From the NCBI RefSeq assembly GCF_015207525.1, contig NZ_JADEWR010000008.1, positions 44,321 through 79,490 of the forward strand: a stretch of 35,170 nucleotides of DNA, in the 5' to 3' direction. The DNA is from Nodosilinea sp. LEGE 06152. Its GTDB lineage: Bacteria > Cyanobacteriota > Cyanobacteriia > Phormidesmidales > Phormidesmidaceae. The notes under the pieces are model-generated. The model was not told where the DNA came from. It saw only the letters and a list, made by a program, of their open reading frames with translations, and ran no database searches. The position numbers and the translations under genes are program-made. Shown piece by piece: positions 6,886 to 19,752 of the stretch. How positions within the stretch are numbered: position 1 is the first letter of the stretch; every line of letters starts with the position of its first letter.

Positions 6886-8865
6886 TTATCGCTCAGTCAG
6901 CTTGGTCAGCAGCGTGTTCGATCGCTCCACGTAGGCCTTCATGCCATTGGCATCAAACCCTTTCTGGGCCATTAGCGCCGTGTCGTAGACCTGGTTGCAG
7001 ATCATCGTCGCCATATCGCCTGCCGGGGAGCTGCCGCCGTCGGCCCCAATAATCGTGCTCTGGCTCAGGCTCAGCAGGTTTTGAATCAGTGGGTGGGCGG
7101 TGTTCACCATCAGCACGTGGTCGTCGGGGAACTGCATCTCCTGCTGCTGAATCATCGCCATGGTTTCCTGCATGCGGCGGGCCTCTTCGGGCAGCAGCAC
7201 CATGGCCGGAGGTGCGCCCTCGCCCTTGAGCGCCTGGGGTTTGACATTCACGCGGGGGCGGTTGATTGCCTTCTCGAACATCTCCTTGATCTGATCGTCG
7301 CGGGTTTTGTTGGTAGTGGGGTCAACAATTTCGCTCTGCTGCTCTTTGTCGAGCAGGGTATCGTCTAGATCGGCATCAACGCGGGTGAATTTGACATCCG
7401 AATACTCCCGCTCCAGGGTAGGAATAAAGTGGGTGTCGATGAACGAATCCATGAACAGCAGCTCCAGGCCCTGGCTCTTGAATAGCTCAATGTAAGTAGC
7501 CTGGGAGACTTCGTCGGTGGCGTAAAAGACGCGATTTTCGTGTTTGTCTTTGTTGCGCTCCAGGTACTCTTGCAGAGTGGTGTAGAAGTTGCCCTTGGCG
7601 TCGGTGGCGGGCTTGGCGGCCTCAGAGACTTCGGCCCAGGCGTCGCCCTCGTCGGTTTGCACTTCGACTTTGGGGGCTTCCTCAACATCGCCCAGTTTGG
7701 CGGTGGTGCGGAAGATGAGAATGTCTTTGACCTGCTCTTTGAACTTGTCGTCGTTGAGGGAGCCAAACTTGACGAAGTTGCCCAGGTCTTGCCAGCTAGC
7801 AATGTACTTGGCGGGGTCGTCGCGGTACAGGGCCTTGAGGCTGTCGCCCACTTTTTTGGCGATGTAGTCGGCGATGCGGCGCACGGTGCGATCGCCCTGC
7901 AAGAAGCTCCGGCTCACGTTGAGCGGAATGTCGGTGCTGTCGATGACGCCACGCAGGGGCAGCAGGAAGCGGGGTACAACCTCTTCGCAGTTGTCGGTGA
8001 CGAACACCTGGTTGCAGTAGAGCTTAATGCTGCTCTTGGTGATGTCGATATCGGGCTTGAGCTTGGGGAAGTAGAGAATGCCGTTGACCACAAAGGGGTA
8101 GTCAGTGTTGAGATGAATCCACAGCAGCGGGTCCTCCTGGAAGGGATAGAGGTAGCGGTAGAACTCTAGATAATCGTCGTCGGTAAGGCTGCTGGGCGAC
8201 TGCTTCCAGGGGGCTTCGTGCTTGTTGGCCACCTCGCCGTCAATTTTGATCGGCACCGGCATGAAGTCGCAGTAGGTTTTAATCAACTGCCGAATGCGGG
8301 CGGGCTCTAGATATTCTTCTTCGCCCTCCATCAGGTGCAGGATGATGGTGGTGCCGACGGTGCTGCGCTCCGAGGCACTCAGCTCAAACTGGGTCGAGCC
8401 GTCGCAGCTCCAGTGCACCGCTTCGGCCCCCTCTTTGTAAGAGAGGGTGTCGATCTCGACGGTGGAGGCCACCATAAACGAAGAGTAAAAGCCCAGGCCA
8501 AAGTGGCCGATGATCGGGTCTTCGGCGGCACTGTCTTTGTACTTAGTAATAAACTCTTCGGCGCTGGAGAAAGCCACCTGGTTGATGTACTTTTTGATCT
8601 CATCGGCGGTCATGCCGATGCCGGTGTCAGCGATGCTGAGGGTTTTTTTGTCTTTGTCGAATTTGATTTCGATTTCGGGGCTGCTGATGTCGCCCGAGTA
8701 TTCGCCCGATCGCGCCACCATGGAGAGCTTTTTGATGGCGTCTACGGCATTGGAGACCAGCTCGCGCAGAAAGATTTCGTGCTCGGAGTAGAGCGCCTTT
8801 TTGATAATCGGAAAAATATTCTCGGTATGGATCGAGATATTGCCCTGTTCCAGAATCGTCGTCAT
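6886..8865 (-). CDS. htpG: Molecular chaperone HtpG (Hsp90)
   Basis: A full-length 659-aa bacterial Hsp90. The N-terminal GHKL ATPase shows IFLRELVSNAVDAI at 31-44 (catalytic Glu in the first helix), the DTGIGMT box near 79-85, and the GHFGLGFYSSF lid region. The middle domain and the C-terminal dimerisation domain are present to the end. HtpG is a homodimeric ATP-dependent chaperone that supports heat, light and oxidative-stress tolerance in cyanobacteria, partly through tetrapyrrole and phycobilisome-linker clients. The gene stands alone, divergent from the symporter at 9131. I see no CIRCE element upstream. A strong terminator follows. Confidence 0.97.
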   Translation of the reverse strand: MTTILEQGNISIHTENIFPIIKKALYSEHEIFLRELVSNAVDAIKKLSMVARSGEYSGDISSPEIEIKFDKDKKTLSIADTGIGMTADEIKKYINQVAFSSAEEFITKYKDSAAEDPIIGHFGLGFYSSFMVASTVEIDTLSYKEGAEAVHWSCDGSTQFELSASERSTVGTTIILHLMEGEEEYLEPARIRQLIKTYCDFMPVPIKIDGEVANKHEAPWKQSPSSLTDDDYLEFYRYLYPFQEDPLLWIHLNTDYPFVVNGILYFPKLKPDIDITKSSIKLYCNQVFVTDNCEEVVPRFLLPLRGVIDSTDIPLNVSRSFLQGDRTVRRIADYIAKKVGDSLKALYRDDPAKYIASWQDLGNFVKFGSLNDDKFKEQVKDILIFRTTAKLGDVEEAPKVEVQTDEGDAWAEVSEAAKPATDAKGNFYTTLQEYLERNKDKHENRVFYATDEVSQATYIELFKSQGLELLFMDSFIDTHFIPTLEREYSDVKFTRVDADLDDTLLDKEQQSEIVDPTTNKTRDDQIKEMFEKAINRPRVNVKPQALKGEGAPPAMVLLPEEARRMQETMAMIQQQEMQFPDDHVLMVNTAHPLIQNLLSLSQSTIIGADGGSSPAGDMATMICNQVYDTALMAQKGFDANGMKAYVERSNTLLTKLTER

Positions 8866-9026
8866 GGCGGTTCGGTAGTGGTTCAGCTAGTGGTTACTCT
8901 AAGGGCAATTCTTGACCCAGACGGCGAAATTCACAAGCGGCGATTTCTGTACTGCGAGGTTCGGTTGCCCCTACTGGGGGAGGCAGAGAGTGACTGAAGT
9001 AACAGTAGGCCCCGCCAAAAATTGCT

Positions 9027-9064
9027 ATCTGTACCTGGTATAAGTAAAAGTTTTATGTACAGAT
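9027..9064. promoter_or_regulatory. Inverted repeat upstream of the AGCS symporter
   Basis: ATCTGTAC (9027-9034) and GTACAGAT (9057-9064) form a perfect 8-bp inverted repeat with a 22-base AT-rich spacer. It ends 66 bases before the symporter ATG, with a TATAAA at 9091-9096 as possible -10 box. The arms are two helical turns or more apart, as for a dimeric or looped operator. Candidate regulatory site only. Confidence 0.45.
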
Positions 9065-9130
9065 TCCCGGCGATCGCCCTCCTTTTGGGGTATAAAACGC
9101 AGCATTACATTCCCCTACCACCAGACCTCT

Positions 9131-10735
9131 ATGAGCCCTACCAAGAGACTGCCCTCCGCTCAGCCCGCTGTGGCGACCCCGCCTAACCGTACCAGGCAAT
9201 CCCCCAACCATCGCCGCCCCTGGGGAATGCTGGGGCTCGCGGCGGTGCTGCTGCTGATCATCGTTCCTCCGGCCCTGGCCCAGGAGGGGACGGCTACGGG
9301 GGTAGACGCCATCTTTGCGCCGATTGTCGATGTCATGGCGCTGCTGCTGTTCTTCCCTGTCGGCGGCGAGAACGGATTTCCGTTTATTGTGCTGTGGCTG
9401 TTTGTGGCGGCGCTGTTTTTTACCGTTCGCATGGGATTTATCAACCTGCGGGGCTTTAAGCACGCCATTGAGGTGGTGCGAGGCCGGTACGACGACCCCC
9501 ACGACGAGGGCGAGGTGTCGCACTTTCAGGCCCTGGCTACGGCGGTTTCGGGCACGGTGGGGCTGGGGAATATTGCCGGGGTGGCGATCGCCATTCAGCT
9601 CGGCGGCCCTGGGGCGATGGTGTGGCTTACCCTGGCCGGGTTCTGCGGTATGGTGACCAAGTTTGTGGAGTGCTCACTGGCGGTGAAGTATCGCCGTGTC
9701 GAAAACGACGGCACTGTGCTCGGCGGCCCCATGTACTACATGACGCGAGGGCTAGCCCCCAAGGGTATGCGGCCCCTAGGGCAGGGCTTGGCGGTGCTGT
9801 TCTGCATTCTCTGCCTGGGGGGCAGCCTGGGCGGCGCGAACATGTTTCAGTCGAACCAGGCCTACGCCGCCATCTCTAGCCTAATTCCAGGCCTGCCCGC
9901 CTGGGTGTTTGGCCTGATCTTGGCCTCTCTGGCGGCCTTCGTCATCATCGGCGGCATTCGCCGCATTGGCGCGGTGGCCGAGAAGCTGGTGCCTGCGATG
10001 GCGGCAATCTACGCGATCGCCTGCATTTTTGTGATTGTGGCCAACATTGGCCAGGTGCCCGCCGCCATTGGCACCATTTTCAGCGAGGCCTTTGCCCCCA
10101 CCGCCGCAGTGGGCGGCATTGTCGGGGTGATGGTGCAGGGTATTCGCCGCAGCTCGTTCTCCAACGAGGCGGGGGTGGGGTCGGCCCCCATCGCCCACGC
10201 AGCCGCCCGCACCGACGAGCACATTCGCGAGGGCATTGTGGCCCTGCTGGAGCCCTTCATCGACACCATCGTGATCTGTAATATGACGGCGATCGCGATC
10301 GTGCTGACCGGCGTTTACCAAAACACTGGCGAAGAACTTAGCGGTGTCGCCATGACGGCCAGCGCCTTCGAATCGGTAATTGGCTGGTTCCCCATCGTGC
10401 TCAGTGTTGCGGTCTGCCTGTTTGCCTTCTCCACCATTATTTCCTGGAGCTACTACGGCATTCAGGCCTGGGCCTACCTGTTTGGCGAGCGCACCACCAT
10501 TGTGTTCAAGGTCATTTACGTGGTTTGCACTTTCCTGGGCACCCTTACCAGCCTGGGGATAATCATCGACTTCAGCGACCTGATGCTGCTGGGTATGGCC
10601 TTTCCCAACCTGATCGGCTGCTACATTCTCTCCAACGAAATTGCTGGCGACTTAAAAGACTACTGGCAGCGGCTGAGCACTGGCGAGATGCAAACCTACA
10701 GCCCGGTTGCGGTTAGCTCTTCTGACGAGTCTTAA
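9131..10735 (+). CDS. Alanine/glycine:cation symporter, AGCS family
   Basis: A 534-aa polytopic inner-membrane transporter that takes up alanine or glycine with Na+ or H+. The family signature region is clear: FFTVRMGFINLRGFKHAI, then GEVSHFQALATAVSGTVGLGNIAGVAIAIQLGGPGA, with GGPMYYMTRGL and SFSNEAGVGSAPIAHAAA later. About ten to eleven helices follow a hydrophobic N-terminal segment (residues 32-50, ending PALAQ) that looks like a signal peptide or additional helix, preceded by a Pro/Arg-rich tail. This N-terminal extension is longer than in typical family members. The substrate cannot be set from sequence. Divergent from htpG; monocistronic as far as seen. Confidence 0.93.
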   Translation: MSPTKRLPSAQPAVATPPNRTRQSPNHRRPWGMLGLAAVLLLIIVPPALAQEGTATGVDAIFAPIVDVMALLLFFPVGGENGFPFIVLWLFVAALFFTVRMGFINLRGFKHAIEVVRGRYDDPHDEGEVSHFQALATAVSGTVGLGNIAGVAIAIQLGGPGAMVWLTLAGFCGMVTKFVECSLAVKYRRVENDGTVLGGPMYYMTRGLAPKGMRPLGQGLAVLFCILCLGGSLGGANMFQSNQAYAAISSLIPGLPAWVFGLILASLAAFVIIGGIRRIGAVAEKLVPAMAAIYAIACIFVIVANIGQVPAAIGTIFSEAFAPTAAVGGIVGVMVQGIRRSSFSNEAGVGSAPIAHAAARTDEHIREGIVALLEPFIDTIVICNMTAIAIVLTGVYQNTGEELSGVAMTASAFESVIGWFPIVLSVAVCLFAFSTIISWSYYGIQAWAYLFGERTTIVFKVIYVVCTFLGTLTSLGIIIDFSDLMLLGMAFPNLIGCYILSNEIAGDLKDYWQRLSTGEMQTYSPVAVSSSDES

Positions 10736-10964
10736 CTAGGGGTAAATGCCAGCAGTTCCATCCCAATCCGAGTTGATTCGCAAAGGGGAGAACGGGTAAG
10801 CTGCCCGTGCAGGCGAAACGCTTGCCCTACGTATTTCACAACTCACGCGCGATCGCCGTAAAAAACTTGCGCGCCTGTAGCGTTTTAATACTGTGCTTTT
10901 TGGCTATTAACTCATGTCCTAAGCTCCTGGGCCTAACGCAGTATTGAGCACGATGGCTTGATGG

Positions 10965-11192
10965 TTATTGAGGTAGTTCAGCGCAGGGTTCTACCTCACC
11001 GCAAACCTGATCATTTTTACGAGCCTGCTCCAAATTAATAATGAACTGACGCCGCAAACGAGGCGGTGTAGCCTGATAGTCACCGTACAGTTTGCAAAAC
11101 CGCCAAAACTTTTCCAGCGTTGCCCAGGGACGACTGTTAACCGCGATCGGGTCCAGCGCTTCTGAGGTTTGACCTATAGAAAGCCACAGCAT
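10965..11192 (-). CDS. Small protein of unknown function
   Basis: I do not recognise this 75-aa protein. It is soluble, with an aromatic/basic middle (WATLEKFWRFCKLYGDYQATPPRLRRQFIINL as a probable helical pair) and a Glu/Cys-containing tail. The frame is open further upstream to 11318, but the ATG at 11192 has an excellent ribosome binding site (GGAGG at 11198-11202 on the minus strand, 5 bases away), which fixes the start and supports that the ORF is real. It lies downstream of the usp gene on the same strand, 162 bp away. Confidence 0.55.
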   Translation of the reverse strand: MLWLSIGQTSEALDPIAVNSRPWATLEKFWRFCKLYGDYQATPPRLRRQFIINLEQARKNDQVCGEVEPCAELPQ

Positions 11193-11354
11193 ACTTACCT
11201 CCAGTACTAGGGCTGCTATTTTTTTAGCTGCCCCAATCCTAAAGTGCCCCCGCTTAGGTAACAAAAGACAGCCTCGATAGCAACCATGCAAAAACACGAT
11301 AGTTCCATCCCAGGCCAATGGAGCTATCGTCTGAAGGTGTGTCGCCAGGGTGTA

Positions 11355-11786
11355 TTAATGGCGCAGAACCAAGACTGGGCAGCGAGCAAATCGCACCACC
11401 CGCTCAGCTACAGACCCCAGAAAAAATCTGGATAGCCCCGTTCGGCCCCGTGAAGAAATGACGATTAGATCAATGGCATTGGCCTCGGCATAGTCAATAA
11501 TTTCAGAGCTGGGGTTGCCAATCTTCACCGTAAACTTGATGCGCTCATAAGCTTGACCAGCAAATTTTTCGTGAAATAGAGCTTTAATGTGGTCAATGCG
11601 AGTTTGGTCATCCACCGTTTGCCAAACCATACCCGGTTGAGTTGGCTCCAGCGACGAGAGCACGTGGATGACGTGAATATTAGTAGTCGCGTCTCCAAAA
11701 GAGGCGAGGGCTTTGTTCAGGGCGCGATCGGCCTCTTCAGAGAAGTCGATGGGAACCAGAACGTTGTCGCTAGCAAATAACGTCAT
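11355..11786 (-). CDS. Universal stress protein, UspA family
   Basis: A single 143-aa Usp domain. The N terminus is VLVPIDFSEEADRALNKAL, and the ATP-binding signature is seen in VISSRGRTGLSRFFLGSVAERVVRFARCPVLVL at the C terminus (the G-2x-G-9x-G-S type). It is probably a cytosolic dimer that binds ATP; Usp proteins raise survival in stress and stationary phase. The ATG has an AGAGGAT ribosome binding site 8 bases upstream. A second, two-domain Usp gene occurs at 29.7-30.5 kb. Confidence 0.93.
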   Translation of the reverse strand: MTLFASDNVLVPIDFSEEADRALNKALASFGDATTNIHVIHVLSSLEPTQPGMVWQTVDDQTRIDHIKALFHEKFAGQAYERIKFTVKIGNPSSEIIDYAEANAIDLIVISSRGRTGLSRFFLGSVAERVVRFARCPVLVLRH

Positions 11787-12367
11787 AGAGCGATCCTCTT
11801 ATAGCTACAAAAACAGAACTATTGGCGTCAATAAGGGGTTTAAACATCCTCAGGTTACAGTCAATAACAGGTTTTCTAAACCTGCGGCGGAAAAAATAGG
11901 CCAAAAACTGGACCAATGGCCACAGTCTAAAACGAACTTAGACACTGTCCTGTGTCATCTGTTTCGATTTGTCAACAAACTTTTGCAGCTAGTGGGCAGG
12001 CCCTCTGGGTGCAACCAGCGGTCGAGACGGCGATGGCGGCATCGACTTACCCTTTTCTGAAGAAGCCAAAGCGTTTGCCAGTCAAGGGTTACGAGAAGAC
12101 AATCAGGGGTTTTATCAACCGCCAAAGTCAATCTCTGAGCCTAGTATCAGGAGTAATACTAGACTGGTTCACCAATGTTTCAAACAGCTCTGTAGGTTAA
12201 CTTCTTTAATCAAAGTGGGTTTTACGACCCTATGGGCACCTTAAAGTCAGGGAGTGGCTGTGCCGGGTTGGTTTAGAGGCAGCCGCTACCATCAATTCAA
12301 ACGGTTTGAGACACTGATAACGACCCAGACCGATTTGAGTTCAAGCCGTTGTCAGTGGGGATAGCGC
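11787..12367. other. Long intergenic region upstream of the hybrid kinase
   Basis: These 581 bases separate divergent genes and should hold the promoters of the usp gene and the kinase operon. Short ORFs in it are not convincing. One notable element is a 13-base palindrome TCAAACGGTTTGA at 12297-12309, 58 bases before the kinase ATG. No tRNA or strong terminator was seen. Confidence 0.5.
12297..12309. promoter_or_regulatory. Palindrome upstream of the hybrid kinase operon
   Basis: TCAAAC-G-GTTTGA is a perfect 6-bp palindrome with a one-base centre, followed about 30 bases later by a related half-site (GATTTGAGTTCAAG). Position is suitable for an operator. It could also occur by chance. Confidence 0.3.
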
Positions 12368-15431
<3,064 letters not shown>

Positions 15432-15454
<23 letters not shown>

Positions 15455-17654
15455 GCCCGTTATTCTAATTGTCGATGACATCCCCGACAACCTGCATCTG
15501 CTGACGCGGGAGCTATCTGCCCAGGGGTACGAAACGCGGGGTGTGCTCACCGGCACCATGGCGTTAACGGTGGCCCGATCTACCCCCATCGACCTGATTT
15601 TGCTCGATATTATGCTGCCCGATATGGACGGCTACACCGTCTGTCAAACCCTCAAGGCAGACCCAGCCACCGAAGCGATTCCGGTCATTTTTCTCAGCGC
15701 CCTAGACGAGGCCCTAGACAAGGTCAAAGCGTTTACCGTGGGCGGTGTTGACTACGTAACCAAACCCTTTAAGACCGTTGAGGTGATGGCCAGGGTCAGC
15801 ACCCAGCTGAGCCTCAGGCAGGCCCAGCTGCAGCTACAGCAGTTTAACCAGGAGCTAGAAAACCAGGTGCAGCAGCGCACCCACGAACTGGGTACCACCA
15901 ACCAATCGCTGCAGGCAGAAATTCAGGTGCGGCGACAGGTCGAACAAGACCTGCGCAATAGCGAACTGCGCTACCGGCTGATTGCCGACCACATGGGCGA
16001 CTTAGTCTGTCTGCACGACCCGGCCGGGCAGTTTCTCTACGTCAGCCCGTCGGCTCAAACCCTGCTAGGCTACGCCCCCGAAGCGCTCGTCGGCAAATCG
16101 CTCGCCGACTTTTGCCACCCCGACGATATGCAATACGTGCAAATCTACTTCCAAGCGCCCCTAGAATCTGCTCAGGTAATGCCCCTCTGCTACCGATTTC
16201 GTCGCCAGTCGGGGCGCTATCTCTGGCTTGAGACCCTGACTAAGCCAGTACTCGACGAAACTGGGCAGATCACAAGCACGGTCACCAGTTCCAGAGATGT
16301 TACCCGCCGGGTCAAAATTGAGAAGCAGCTGCGCTACGATTCGCTCCACGACGCGCTCACCCACCTGCCCAACCGTGACTGGCTGGCCAAGCGCCTGGAG
16401 CTAGAAATTATGCAGTGCCACCGCTACAGCCAGACCTGCTTTGGCCTGCTGATGATCGACCTCGATCGCTTTAAGGCGGTCAACGACAGCCTGGGGCACC
16501 TAACCGGCGACAAATTGCTGATCGCCGTAAGCAGCTTGCTCAAGAGCTGTGTTCGCGATGTCGATATGGTGTCGCGCTGGGGCGGCGATGAATTTGTAAT
16601 TTTTCTAGACCGAATTACCGATTTAAAAGAAGCGATTCAGGTGGCAGAACGGATTAAAACCGTGCTTGAAAGCCCAATCGAAGTAGACGGCAAAATCATT
16701 TTCACCTCGGCTAGCATTGGCATTTTGATGGGCAACAACGCCTACAGAACCAGCAACGAAATTTTTCGCGATGTCGATATTGCGCTGCACCGGGCTAAGG
16801 CTTTGGGCCGCAACCGCTACGAAATTTTTGGCCTCGAAATGTATCAAGAAGCGATCGCGCTGCTCAACCTGGAAAACGATCTGCGCCTAGCGATTCGGCA
16901 GCAGGACTTTATCACCTATTACCAGCCCATTATTTCGCTATCCGCCCAGGCGCTGCTGGGGTTTGAGGCCCTGGTGCGCTGGCAACACCCCAGTCGGGGG
17001 CTGATTATGCCGGGCGATTTCATCGACCTGGCCGAAGACACGGGGCTGATCAAAGCGGTTGGGATCCAAGTTTTGCGCCAGGTGTGCGAAACCATTAAGC
17101 AGTGGGAAAACGACTACTCCCTAGACCCGCATTTTCGCATCAGCGTCAATGTGTCGGGGCAGCAGTTTCGCGACGCCAACTTCATCGCCACCCTCGATCA
17201 AATTTTGGCTGAAACCGGCGTGCGAGGCGATCGCCTCAAGCTAGAAATTACCGAGCGCGTTTTGCTGGAGCAGTCGGGCAGCATTGCCCAAACCCTGGCC
17301 GAAATTACCGCCCGAGGCATGCAGCTCAGCATTGACGATTTTGGCACCGGCTACTCGTCGCTGCGCTACCTCAGCCAGTTTGCCGTCCAAACCCTCAAGA
17401 TCGATCGCTCTTTTATCCACCAAATGCAGCCCCGCCGTCAGGGCATTGTGCAGGCCATTGTCGACCTGGCCCACAACCTGGAGATGGACTGCATCGCTGA
17501 AGGGGTGGAGACAGAAGAGCAGCGATCGCAGCTGCTGCAGCTCGGCTGCGAAGCCGCCCAGGGCTACCTATTCTCTCGCCCTCTGCCGCTGGCGGCGGCC
17601 AGCGAAACGCTTCAGCGCTGGCTCTATCCAAAGGGTGAGAGGGGCTTGGCCTGA
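15432..17654 (+). CDS. Response regulator with REC-PAS-GGDEF-EAL domains
   Basis: 740 aa. The receiver domain occupies about 5-125 ([22 protein letters not shown]). Then come a coiled coil (about 130-180), a PAS sensor with PAC (about 183-300), GGDEF (about 308-475) and EAL (about 480-730). The GGDEF signature is intact at 384-388, and an RxxD inhibitory site (RDVD) lies five residues before it. The EAL motif is intact at 512-514, with [25 protein letters not shown] and AEGVET all present. It should therefore be able both to make and to break down cyclic di-GMP, with phosphorylation from the partner kinase and the PAS ligand setting the balance. Its ATG lies inside the end of the kinase gene (23-base overlap), with a GGGGA ribosome binding site there. 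Confidence 0.95.
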
Positions 17655-17659
17655 CCGCG

Positions 17660-18253
17660 CTAGCTGCGCTTGGGCCAGCTGTTGGCGCGAATGTTTTGCG
17701 CGGCTAAGTGAACGGTTTCGGCAATGCGGCGATCGCGGGTTTCGGCCCGCTTAGCGCTGGCAATCCACTCCAAAATGCCGCGCTTAGCCGATCGAGGAAA
17801 CGCCTCAAAATTGGCCTTGGCTGTGGCGTTAGCCGCCAGCGCCGCCGCCAGATCCGCTGGTATCTCCAGCCGCTCGATCGCATCGAGCTTTTCCCACGAG
17901 CCGTCTTGCTTTGCCGCCTCAAGTTTAGCTAGCCCAGGGGGCATCATCAGCCCCGCCGCCGTCAAGGCCTCAATGCGCTGTTTATTCAGCGCCGACCAGC
18001 CGGTACCCGGCTGGCGCGGGGCCATCCACAGCATGGTGCGCTCGTCGTCGAGCCTGTTGGGCTTGCTGTCAATCCAGCCAAAGCACAGCGCCTCCTCGAC
18101 CACATCGTTGTACGAGACGTAGGGTTGGCCGGGCTGTTTTTTATAGGTAATCAGCCAGATTCCCTTGCTGCGGGTGTGGTTTGCCGCCAGCCAGTCGCGC
18201 CACTGGGTACGGCTTTCAACCTGAACGGCATTTTCGAGTGGTTCAGCGACCAT
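17660..18253 (-). CDS. YdeI/OmpD-associated family protein
   Basis: A 197-aa soluble protein of the YdeI family. Typical elements are SKGIWLITYKK, a VVEEALCFGWIDSKPN box (family: ALCYGWIDG), a Trp-rich RTMLWMAPRQPGTGWSALNKQRIEAL segment, and an Ala-rich C-terminal helical region closing with SAKRAETRDRRIAETV. Family members have been linked to peptide or bacteriocin resistance, but the biochemical role is unclear. The frame is open to a TTG at 18307; the ATG at 18253 is the more natural start, though no ribosome binding site is evident. It converges on the GGDEF-EAL gene with only 5 bases between stops and no terminator between them. Confidence 0.82.
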   Translation of the reverse strand: MVAEPLENAVQVESRTQWRDWLAANHTRSKGIWLITYKKQPGQPYVSYNDVVEEALCFGWIDSKPNRLDDERTMLWMAPRQPGTGWSALNKQRIEALTAAGLMMPPGLAKLEAAKQDGSWEKLDAIERLEIPADLAAALAANATAKANFEAFPRSAKRGILEWIASAKRAETRDRRIAETVHLAAQNIRANSWPKRS

Positions 18254-18336
18254 GACGGCAACGGAAAATCGGGTTTTCCCTATTCTAGGGCCACCCTTTT
18301 CTGACAAGGCCGCTTCACTCCCTCCCGCTGGCTCAC

Positions 18337-19752
18337 CTAGCCCCCACGCTCGGCCATGGTAATGCGATCGCCCAGTTGTCGAATGGTCTGGGCCAGATCT
18401 AAATCGCGCTTGAGCAGCTTTTCAATTTTGGTGTAGCTGTAGAGCACGGTGGTGTGGTCTTTACCGCCAAAGGCATCACCAATTTTGGGCAGGCTGAGGT
18501 CGGTGTGTCGCCGCATCAGGTACATGCCCACCTGGCGGGCCTGGCTGATCTCGCGTCGCCGAGACGAGCCTTTGAGGTCGTCTACCGAGACGCCAAAATG
18601 CTCGGCGACGGCGGCCACCACGGCCCCAGGAGACGCCTCGATCTTATCGGCGGGCGGGTTGAGCACCGCCATCAGATTCTCCACAGTCATGGGCAGGCCC
18701 GAAATCGAGGTGTAGGCGATCGCGCGAATCAGCGCTCCCTCCAGCTCGCGAATGTTGGAGGTGTAGCTGGCGGCAATGTACTCGATCGCCTCGCGGGGAA
18801 TCTGCACCTGCTCGTACTCTGCCTTCTTTTGCAGAATGGCGATGCGAGTTTCGTAGTCGGGGGCCTGAATATCGGCAATTAGCCCCATCGAGAAACGCGA
18901 GATCAGTCGGTCCTGCAGGCGCAAAATTTGGTTGGGGGGGCGATCGGAGGCCAGCACAATCTGCTTGCCCGCTTCGTGCAGCGTATTGAAGGTGTGGAAA
19001 AACTCCTCCTGGGTGTACTCCTTGCCCTCAATAAACTGAATGTCATCCACCAGCAGAATATCCACATCCCGGTAGTGGGAGCGAAAGTGCTGCATACTGT
19101 CGCGGCGAATGGCGGTAATCAAGTCATTGGTGAACTGCTCGGTAGACACGTAGGCCACCCGCGCCTGGGGGGCAATTTCCTGGCGGTAGTGGCCAATCGA
19201 CTGCATCAGGTGGGTTTTGCCCAAGCCCACCCCGCCGCACAAAAACAGCGGGTTAAACTCGCGCCCCGGCGCTTCGGCCACGGCCAGGGCCGCCGCGTGG
19301 GCCATCCGGTTGTTGGCCCCCACCACAAACCGCGAAAACACCGCTTTGGGGTTGAGGTCGTTGTAGTTTTCCTGGGCGGGGGCCGGCTCAACTACCGCAG
19401 CCTGGCGAGCGGGCGGTGCGGGCCGCGTTGGCAGGGATGGCGACTGGGTGGGCCAGTTGACTTCGGCCATGGGCAGCAGGGCAGCGGAGGCATTCTCCCC
19501 CTCGGGCACCACGGTGACCTGAAGCTCAATGGCCTTGCCCAAAATATTGTTGACCACTTGGGTAATGGTGCCCGCGTAGTGCTTTTGCACCCAGTTGCGG
19601 GCAAAGGGGTTGGGGGTTGAAATCACCAGGGCGCGATCGCTCAGCGTTTGAGCCTGGGCGGGCTTGATCCAGGTTTCAAAGGTGGGGCGGCTCAGCTCCA
19701 CCTGAAGCTGGCTCAGCACCTCTTCCCACAACCGATTTAGGGCCTGATCCAC
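18337..19752 (-). CDS. dnaA: Chromosomal replication initiator DnaA
   Basis: Complete 471-aa DnaA. Domain I (1-85) includes the [10 protein letters not shown] segment, followed by a Pro-rich linker (about 100-130). The AAA+ domain III has Walker [11 protein letters not shown] at 173-182, Walker [15 protein letters not shown], and a sensor region. The domain IV duplex-DNA-binding signature is [19 protein letters not shown] with [10 protein letters not shown]. It binds DnaA boxes and opens the origin in most bacteria, though dnaA is dispensable in several cyanobacteria. The neighbours (ydeI-like, def) are not the classical dnaN/recF/gyrB cluster, and I see no DnaA-box cluster in the flanks, so an origin here is not supported. 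Confidence 0.98.
   Translation of the reverse strand: MDQALNRLWEEVLSQLQVELSRPTFETWIKPAQAQTLSDRALVISTPNPFARNWVQKHYAGTITQVVNNILGKAIELQVTVVPEGENASAALLPMAEVNWPTQSPSLPTRPAPPARQAAVVEPAPAQENYNDLNPKAVFSRFVVGANNRMAHAAALAVAEAPGREFNPLFLCGGVGLGKTHLMQSIGHYRQEIAPQARVAYVSTEQFTNDLITAIRRDSMQHFRSHYRDVDILLVDDIQFIEGKEYTQEEFFHTFNTLHEAGKQIVLASDRPPNQILRLQDRLISRFSMGLIADIQAPDYETRIAILQKKAEYEQVQIPREAIEYIAASYTSNIRELEGALIRAIAYTSISGLPMTVENLMAVLNPPADKIEASPGAVVAAVAEHFGVSVDDLKGSSRRREISQARQVGMYLMRRHTDLSLPKIGDAFGGKDHTTVLYSYTKIEKLLKRDLDLAQTIRQLGDRITMAERGG

Noticed and set aside
7540..8997. Long plus-strand ORFs (209 and 220 aa) opposite htpG
   Set aside because: Both lie against conserved Hsp90 sequence and read as shadow frames.
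8866..9130. CIRCE heat-shock operator before htpG
   Set aside because: No TTAGCACTC-N9-GAGTGCTAA pattern was found in the interval.
11193..11318. N-terminal extension of the 75-aa gene
   Set aside because: The GGAGG ribosome binding site before ATG 11192 decides for the shorter form.
12110..12360. tRNA or structured RNA upstream of the hybrid kinase
   Set aside because: GTTCAA-like strings are present, but no cloverleaf arms or acceptor stem can be drawn.
18928..19620. 230-aa plus-strand ORF opposite dnaA
   Set aside because: Antisense to conserved DnaA domains and composed of the usual GC-skewed shadow residues; no ribosome binding site or motif.
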